From contig NZ_CP152049.1 of assembly GCF_038630985.1 (NCBI RefSeq), forward strand, positions 686,001 through 750,000: a stretch of DNA of 64,000 nt. The letters are read 5' to 3'. Source of the DNA: Paenibacillus sp. FSL H8-0548. Its GTDB lineage: Bacteria > Bacillota > Bacilli > Paenibacillales > Paenibacillaceae. The translations under genes were made by a program, and so were the position numbers. Below, piece after piece: positions 59,238 to 64,000 of the stretch (its first letter is position 1; each line of letters starts with the position of its first letter). The notes under the pieces were generated by a model. That model saw only the letters and a list, made by a program, of their open reading frames with translations. It had not been told where the DNA came from and ran no database searches.

Positions 59238-60527
59238 ATGAGAAAATCAAGTTATATGCTTTTAGTCGTCATGATGGCCGTTACACTTATTCTTTCCGCT
59301 TGCGGCGGGAACGGAAACAATGAAAATCAAGCGGGCAGCGCAAACGGCGGGGGAGCAGAGGCAGACAAAAAGGTAAAGCTAAGCCTGCTTTCGTGGAATA
59401 ATGAAACAGAAATGAAGCCGGTCATGGACGGCTTTACTGCAAAATACCCGAATATTACGATCGATTTCCAAACTGCTCCACCCGTTAAAGATTATATTTC
59501 TAAGCTGCAAACGATGCTGCTATCCAATTCGGCAACTGACGTGTTCATCATGGCAGCCGAAAACCGGAATGAGCTGATTGACGGTGGATACGCTCTTGAT
59601 TTGACAGACCAGCCCTTTATGGCGAAAATGACCGATGCGAGCAAAGGGATGTTCACTCGCGAGGGCAAAACCTACGCTTTCTCCCAAGCAGGCTGGGTAG
59701 GCGGCATTTATTACAACAAGGAATTGTTTGCTAAGGTTGGTGTAACGACCGAGCCGACAACTTGGCAGGAATTTATTGATCTCTGCATCAAGCTGAAGGA
59801 CGCAGGAATCGTACCGCTTTATGATAATGCAGGAGATATTTCAACGATTCAAGGCGCACTAGTTGCAAGCTTGACCTTGTCCGCAGATCCTGAGTATGAC
59901 AACAAATTGTTTGCAGGCGAGACTACCTTCGCAGAAGGCTGGGCGAAGCCGCTTCAGCTGTGGAAGGAAGGCATGATTGACAACAAAATTATTACGTCCA
60001 GCATGATCGGACTTACGGGCGACCAAATCGTAAATGAATTTGCAGTAGGCAACGTAGCGATGATTCAAGGCGGACCGTGGAACATTCCGGCAATTGAAAA
60101 AGCGAATCCGGATCTTCAATTCAGCATGATGGCGATTCCAGGTATTGAAGCTGGACAAGAGTATTATGCAGGTGCTCCAAACGTAGGATTTGCGGTTAAC
60201 AGCAAATCGAAGAATCAAGACGCAGCTATTAAATTTGTTGAATATTTGTCTACACCTGAAGGCTTGGAGCAATTCGAGAAGGGTACAGGTCAAATCATTA
60301 CCATTGACGGCTATGAGAGCAAGGTGCACCCGGCTCTAGAGAAAGCTTACAAAGAAGGCTTGCTTGCAGGAAAGTTTTATCTCCCTATGGTTTCATGGCC
60401 TAGACATCAGGAAGCGCTTCGGAACCAGCTGGTTGTATCCGTTCAGGATCTGCTCGTTGGCAAAGGAACGACGGATGATGTAACGAAAGCACTGGACCAA
60501 AAGCTTAAAGAGATGGAAAGCAAATAA
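59238..60527 (+). CDS. Extracellular sugar-binding lipoprotein (family 1, MalE/UgpB-like), module D
   Basis: A 429-residue solute-binding lipoprotein with lipobox LSAC (Cys22), an Asn/Gly/Ala-rich linker and the family-1 pattern KVKLSLLSWNNETEMKPVMDGF, GKTYAFSQAGWVGGIYYNKELF and LTDQPFM. It is shorter than the LipO-type binders of modules A to C and belongs to the classical CUT1 group. GGGGGA lies 8 nt before the ATG. It is the first gene of an operon with two permeases and a GH43-like enzyme, so a plant-type or polymer-derived sugar is likely. Confidence 0.93.
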   Translation: MRKSSYMLLVVMMAVTLILSACGGNGNNENQAGSANGGGAEADKKVKLSLLSWNNETEMKPVMDGFTAKYPNITIDFQTAPPVKDYISKLQTMLLSNSATDVFIMAAENRNELIDGGYALDLTDQPFMAKMTDASKGMFTREGKTYAFSQAGWVGGIYYNKELFAKVGVTTEPTTWQEFIDLCIKLKDAGIVPLYDNAGDISTIQGALVASLTLSADPEYDNKLFAGETTFAEGWAKPLQLWKEGMIDNKIITSSMIGLTGDQIVNEFAVGNVAMIQGGPWNIPAIEKANPDLQFSMMAIPGIEAGQEYYAGAPNVGFAVNSKSKNQDAAIKFVEYLSTPEGLEQFEKGTGQIITIDGYESKVHPALEKAYKEGLLAGKFYLPMVSWPRHQEALRNQLVVSVQDLLVGKGTTDDVTKALDQKLKEMESK

Positions 60528-60544
60528 AAAGAGATATTGAACGG

Positions 60545-60576
60545 CAGCCGAGGGGAGCTTGACTTCCCTCCTGCTG
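60545..60576 (+). other. Intercistronic stem-loop between module D binding protein and permease
   Basis: CAGC-CG-AGGGGA pairs with TTCCCT-CCT-GCTG with an internal loop, with no T-tract before the next ribosome site. Confidence 0.6.
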
Positions 60577-60598
60577 TTTAAGGGAGGGAGCCTGCGAG

Positions 60599-61480
60599 AT
60601 GAAGCTGCTTAGATCTTTCCAATACCAAGTGTTCCTATTGCCCATTTTATTTTTTTATACCGTATTTACCGTTTACCCGCTTATTAAGTCATTCTTTTTT
60701 AGCTTGACGAACTTTAATGGTTATTCAAAGGAATACGATTTCGTAGGATTGACGAATTACGTGAAAATTTTTAAGGATGCCGCAATCGTATCGGGTATAT
60801 CCTACACCTTGCTTTTTGCCATATCGACAACGATTCTGACTACACTGCTTGCTATCGCGCTTGCGCTGGTGCTAGACCGGAATTTCTATACGAAAAATAT
60901 TCACCGTGCTATCTTCTTCTTTCCGTCCATTCCAAGCGGTTTGATTCTAGCTTATGTATGGGGCTTTATCTTATCGCCAATCGGTTCAGGCGTGCTCAAC
61001 ACCGTGCTCCATGATGTCTTTGGCGCGGGGCCGCAGCCGTGGCTGTCGGAGCCTATGCTTGCCAAGCTGTCCACGATTCTTGTCGCCGTATGGGCGGGAG
61101 CTGGCTGGCATGCCGTGCTCTATCTCGCTTTTTTACAGGGCATTTCCAAGGATTATTATGAGGCGGCATCGATCGATGGAGCGAACCGCTGGCAGCAAAT
61201 TCGCAGCATTACGCTGCCTATGCTTGCACCGGCTATGACGATAAGCGTTATGCTGCTTTTAACCGGAGGTCTAAAGGTATTTGAAATTCCATTCGCGCTT
61301 ACCAAGGGCGGGCCGGGCTTTGAGACCCATACGATTACGCAGGTTATTGTGCTTCGCGGAATTTCGGAGGTGCAGTTCGGACTTGCATCAGCTATGTCCA
61401 TTGTCTTCTTCCTTATCGTGTTGGCGCTGACGTACTTCCAAGTGTCGGTGATGCAGCGCAGAGAGGAGAAAATGCTATGA
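60599..61480 (+). CDS. Sugar ABC transporter permease (MalF/UgpA-like), module D
   Basis: A 293-residue permease with about six TM segments and the EAA loop YEAASIDGANRWQQIRSITLPML (about 186-208). The N-terminal wording YTVFTVYPLIKSFFFSLTNFNGYSKEYDFVGLTNYV is typical of the classical CUT1 group. ATG 60599 is 8 nt after AGGGAGGGAG. Its stop overlaps the next start (ATGA), so the channel pair is translationally coupled. Confidence 0.93.
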   Translation: MKLLRSFQYQVFLLPILFFYTVFTVYPLIKSFFFSLTNFNGYSKEYDFVGLTNYVKIFKDAAIVSGISYTLLFAISTTILTTLLAIALALVLDRNFYTKNIHRAIFFFPSIPSGLILAYVWGFILSPIGSGVLNTVLHDVFGAGPQPWLSEPMLAKLSTILVAVWAGAGWHAVLYLAFLQGISKDYYEAASIDGANRWQQIRSITLPMLAPAMTISVMLLLTGGLKVFEIPFALTKGGPGFETHTITQVIVLRGISEVQFGLASAMSIVFFLIVLALTYFQVSVMQRREEKML

Positions 61481-62301
61481 CAGAAACGAATCGCAAAAAT
61501 TGGATTCTCGATATTCTCATGCTGCCGGTCGGTCTCATTACGTTTTTTCCTTTCTATTTAATCATTGTGAACACGCTGAAAACGCCGGCAGAAACAGCAA
61601 AAAGCCCGATGAGTCTTCCGACGTCGCTAAATTTTGATAATTATGTTCGTGTATTCAAAGAGGTGCCGCTCCTGCAAAGCTTTGGGAACAGTCTGATCAT
61701 CACGGTAATATCCGTACTGCTCATGGTGCTGATTGGTGCGATGGCTGCTTATCCTATCGTATTCAATGCGGGCAAGACCAACCGAATGATTATGGCGTAT
61801 TTGCTGGCTGGATTTCTAATACCCTTCCAGACAACGCTGATTCCGCTCTTTGAGCTGATGACACAGTTTCACCTGGTCGACAAGTTATATGGATTGATGT
61901 TTATTTATATGGGCGGCTCAGTATTCGTTTTCTTCCTCATGATGGGTTATATGAAGACGATTCCGAAAGAGCTTCCGGAAGCGGCTGTTATTGACGGATG
62001 CACCATATGGGGTATTTTCTGGAGAATTATATTCCCGCTGCTGAAGCCCATTACAGTGACTGCGATTATTTATCAGACGATGTGGGTGTGGAACGATTTT
62101 CTCGCACCAATGCTGTTTCTAAACTCATCCGATAATGCTACTCTTGTATTGCAGGTGTATAAAGCAAAAGGCGAGTTTGCCGTGGATTGGCCGTTGTTTA
62201 TGACATTAACGGTTATCGTGCTTATCCCGATTTTTATATTCTTTATTCTGATGCAAAAACAAATCGTAAAAGGCATCGTTGGCGGGGCTGTGAAGGGTTA
62301 A
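61477..62301 (+). CDS. Sugar ABC transporter permease (MalG/UgpE-like), module D
   Basis: A 274-residue second channel subunit with TM1 at about 11-33, and the EAA-like loop LPEAAVIDGCTIWGIFWRIIFPL (about 167-189). The C-terminus IVKGIVGGAVKG is complete. It overlaps the first permease by 4 bp. No ATPase gene follows; the GH43-like gene is next. Confidence 0.93.
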   Translation: MTETNRKNWILDILMLPVGLITFFPFYLIIVNTLKTPAETAKSPMSLPTSLNFDNYVRVFKEVPLLQSFGNSLIITVISVLLMVLIGAMAAYPIVFNAGKTNRMIMAYLLAGFLIPFQTTLIPLFELMTQFHLVDKLYGLMFIYMGGSVFVFFLMMGYMKTIPKELPEAAVIDGCTIWGIFWRIIFPLLKPITVTAIIYQTMWVWNDFLAPMLFLNSSDNATLVLQVYKAKGEFAVDWPLFMTLTVIVLIPIFIFFILMQKQIVKGIVGGAVKG

Positions 62302-62362
62302 GCTCAGCCGAGGCATAGAGTGGCCATATGCAAAAATGACTTCTATATCCGAAGGGACGATA

Positions 62363-63304
62363 ATGAGTATGAATGCACCTTTATTTCGAGACCCCGTCTA
62401 TGACGGCGCGGCAGACCCTGTAGTAGTCTGGAACCGCGAAGCAAAAGAGTGGTGGATGATTTATACGAATCGCAGAGCGACAGCTGAGGGACCTAAATTC
62501 TCTTGGGTGCATGGTACGGACCTAGGCGTTGCCTCCTCGCGTGATGGCGGGAACAGCTGGCTGTACCGCGGCACGCTGCGAGGTCTTGATATCGAATGGG
62601 GCCGCAATACGTTTTGGGCACCCGAAATTTATTGGCATGATGGTCTTTATCATATGTACGTCAGCTATATTCAAGGTGTGCCTATTGACTGGCCGGACCA
62701 TCGCCGCGATATTATGCATTACACAAGCCCGAATCTGCTCGACTGGACGTTTCGCTCCAAGCTTGCGCTAAGCTCCAATAGAGTAATTGATTCTTGTATT
62801 CATGAGCTTCCAGGCGGAGGCTTTCGGATGTGGTACAAGGATGAAGATAACGACTCCTTTACCTATGCGGCAGACAGCAAGGATTTGTTCGAGTGGAGCG
62901 TCATCGGACCAGTCATTACAGGAAGAGGCCATGAAGGGCCGAATGTATTTTGGCTCAAGGGCTCGTACTGGATGATTGTCGACGAATGGAGAGGGCAGGG
63001 AGTGTACCGCTCCGATGATTTGGAGTCATGGGAACGCAACGGACTTATTCTAGATCAGCCGGGAACGCGCGAGGATGATGGAGCGATTGGACTTCATGCG
63101 GACGTAGTTGTGCAAGGGGACAACGCTTATATTTTCTACTTCACGCATCCGGGCAGAGAAGGTGCACTTAATCAAGAAGGGCAAGAAAAACGATATGAGA
63201 GCCGACGTTCTTCGGTACAAGCGGCAAAGCTGGACGTTGTGGATGGTGTGCTTGTGTGCAATCGCGATGAGCCGTTTAAGCTTGAATTGCTGTCTGAAGA
63301 GTAA
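62363..63304 (+). CDS. GH43-like five-bladed beta-propeller glycoside hydrolase
   Basis: A 313-residue cytoplasmic protein (no signal peptide) with the features of family 43 and its relatives: an early RDPVYDGAADPVVVW (candidate general-base Asp), WAPEIYWHDGLYHMYVSY, and a central Asp/Glu-containing VIDSCIHELPGGGFRMWYKDE. GH43 enzymes remove arabinose or xylose from side chains or oligomers; another propeller family (GH117/GH130-like) cannot be excluded. ATG 62363 has GAAGGGA 5 nt upstream; the earlier in-frame ATG at 62336 lacks one. It closes the module D operon. Confidence 0.85.
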   Translation: MSMNAPLFRDPVYDGAADPVVVWNREAKEWWMIYTNRRATAEGPKFSWVHGTDLGVASSRDGGNSWLYRGTLRGLDIEWGRNTFWAPEIYWHDGLYHMYVSYIQGVPIDWPDHRRDIMHYTSPNLLDWTFRSKLALSSNRVIDSCIHELPGGGFRMWYKDEDNDSFTYAADSKDLFEWSVIGPVITGRGHEGPNVFWLKGSYWMIVDEWRGQGVYRSDDLESWERNGLILDQPGTREDDGAIGLHADVVVQGDNAYIFYFTHPGREGALNQEGQEKRYESRRSSVQAAKLDVVDGVLVCNRDEPFKLELLSEE

Positions 63305-63324
63305 GTAAAGTAGAATGGTGAAAA

Positions 63325-63368
63325 GCGACAAGCTAACGGATGCAGTGTCCTTGGCTTGTCGCATTTTT
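63325..63368 (+). terminator. Terminator of the module D operon
   Basis: GCGACAAGC (63325-63333) pairs with GCTTGTCGC (63354-63362), followed by ATTTTTG. Confidence 0.88.
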
Positions 63369-63418
63369 GTCTGTAGGAGAGACGATACGAAAGCGAAACG
63401 AGGCAGCTGTTATTTGCA

Positions 63419-64000
63419 TTAGAGGCTGGTGGGTAAATCATGTAAATACATATGCAGAGCATCGCTGTTTCTTCGTAATGCAGCAAGCGTAGTTGTGTGT
63501 GGATGTGCAAAAACAGTTGGGTACTCGGACTCTCCCATCGAATGCCGTACAGGAAATGCAAGTGCATCCTGCGTTACAGAAAATTCAGCGTGTACGCCCT
63601 CCTTGTTGCCGCGCGCATCCATACGTATCCATCGCTCATGCTCGCTTAAGTAAACGGCATTCATCGCATGAATACAGTAGCCGCTATCTGGCGTATCGCC
63701 AATCGTTAACCTCTGATAGCAAAAACCGGCCGGGATGCCCTGTACCCGGAGCAGTGCAGCTAGCAAGTTGGACTTTGCGTAGCAAATCCCCTCTTTATAC
63801 AGAAGAACTTCAGTTGCCGTTATAGTAATGCGCTTGCTCTGAATATCCCAGGAGTGGGCAATCTTATCTCGCACAAATAGAAAGGCTCGCTCGATTCTTT
63901 CTGTCTCCGTATGGCCGGAAAGCTCAGGGCTGTGAACTAACTCTGTTATGGCAGGATCGTTGTAGTTGATTTCTTCTGTATTTCCTAGATAATGCTGGAG
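63419..64000 (-). CDS. Transglutaminase-like domain protein, 5' end cut by window
   Basis: The frame is open to base 64000, so at least 194 residues are present and the N-terminus is outside. The transglutaminase-like (papain-fold) triad is visible: Cys in EGICYAKSNLLAALLRVQGIPAG, His in YCIHAMNAV and Asp in IRMDARGN. Members of this family are usually cysteine proteases or amidases rather than protein cross-linkers. The internal GTG at 63874 is only a codon inside the gene. It is read toward the module D operon, and the terminator at 63325-63368 lies between them. Confidence 0.88.
   Translation of the reverse strand, partial: LQHYLGNTEEINYNDPAITELVHSPELSGHTETERIERAFLFVRDKIAHSWDIQSKRITITATEVLLYKEGICYAKSNLLAALLRVQGIPAGFCYQRLTIGDTPDSGYCIHAMNAVYLSEHERWIRMDARGNKEGVHAEFSVTQDALAFPVRHSMGESEYPTVFAHPHTTTLAALRRNSDALHMYLHDLPTSL

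Overview
The window looks like chromosome from a Paenibacillus-type member of the Bacillota. The reasons are strong AGGAGG-type ribosome binding sites with frequent TTG and GTG starts, many lipoprotein sugar-binding proteins of the LipO/YtcQ type with LplB/YtcP-type permeases, YesM/YesN two-component systems next to each importer, B. subtilis-like Fur boxes, and many intergenic repeat families. No rRNA, intact tRNA, CRISPR array, phage gene or transposase was seen.

Layout. 1-3.2 kb: end of a ferric-ion type ABC ATPase, then a siderophore-binding lipoprotein with a Fur box and a Btr-like AraC regulator fused to a binding-protein domain. 3.4-9.2 kb: accessory stretch with a repeat pair, an SRPBCC protein, a membrane protein, an APH-GNAT fusion, an SDR enzyme, two intergenic repeats and a RelB/YoeB toxin-antitoxin pair. 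9.3-18.2 kb (module A): YesN/YesM regulators divergent from permease-permease-binding protein-ThuA-Gfo/Idh/MocA. 19.0-33.3 kb (module B): YesM/YesN, binding protein, two permeases and three glycosidases (GH125, a clan GH-A enzyme, GH38), which points to alpha-mannoside use. 34.1-37.3 kb: ECF sigma factor, membrane-anchored partner, Crp/Fnr regulator and DltE-like SDR; a convergent LysM protein follows. 38.9-48.2 kb (module C): two permeases, binding protein, YesM/YesN, then an aldo/keto reductase and a sugar epimerase-like SDR. 48.4-50.9 kb: OsmC protein, then a noncoding stretch of repeats, a tandem duplication of about 390 bp, a broken tRNA-Ala and a decayed siderophore-binding protein gene. 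50.8-55.2 kb: second iron locus (Fur box, binding lipoprotein, second Btr-like regulator, ferredoxin-NADP-reductase-like enzyme) and a small Pro-Glu-Ile repeat protein. 55.7-63.3 kb (module D): YesM/YesN, MalE/F/G-type importer and a GH43-like enzyme. A transglutaminase-like gene runs off the right end.

How it works together. Each carbohydrate module pairs a membrane sensor kinase and an AraC-type response regulator with one importer and its own catabolic enzymes. None of the four importers has an ATPase gene here, so a shared MsmX/UgpC-like ATPase elsewhere is inferred. The two iron loci each pair an orphan siderophore-binding lipoprotein with a regulator carrying a similar binding domain, and Fur-type sites precede most of these genes.

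No clearly new multi-gene system was proven. The most unusual material is noncoding: at least four interspersed repeat families, one of which starts within a few bases of a terminator T-tract in all three copies, and the 48.9-50.9 kb scar region.
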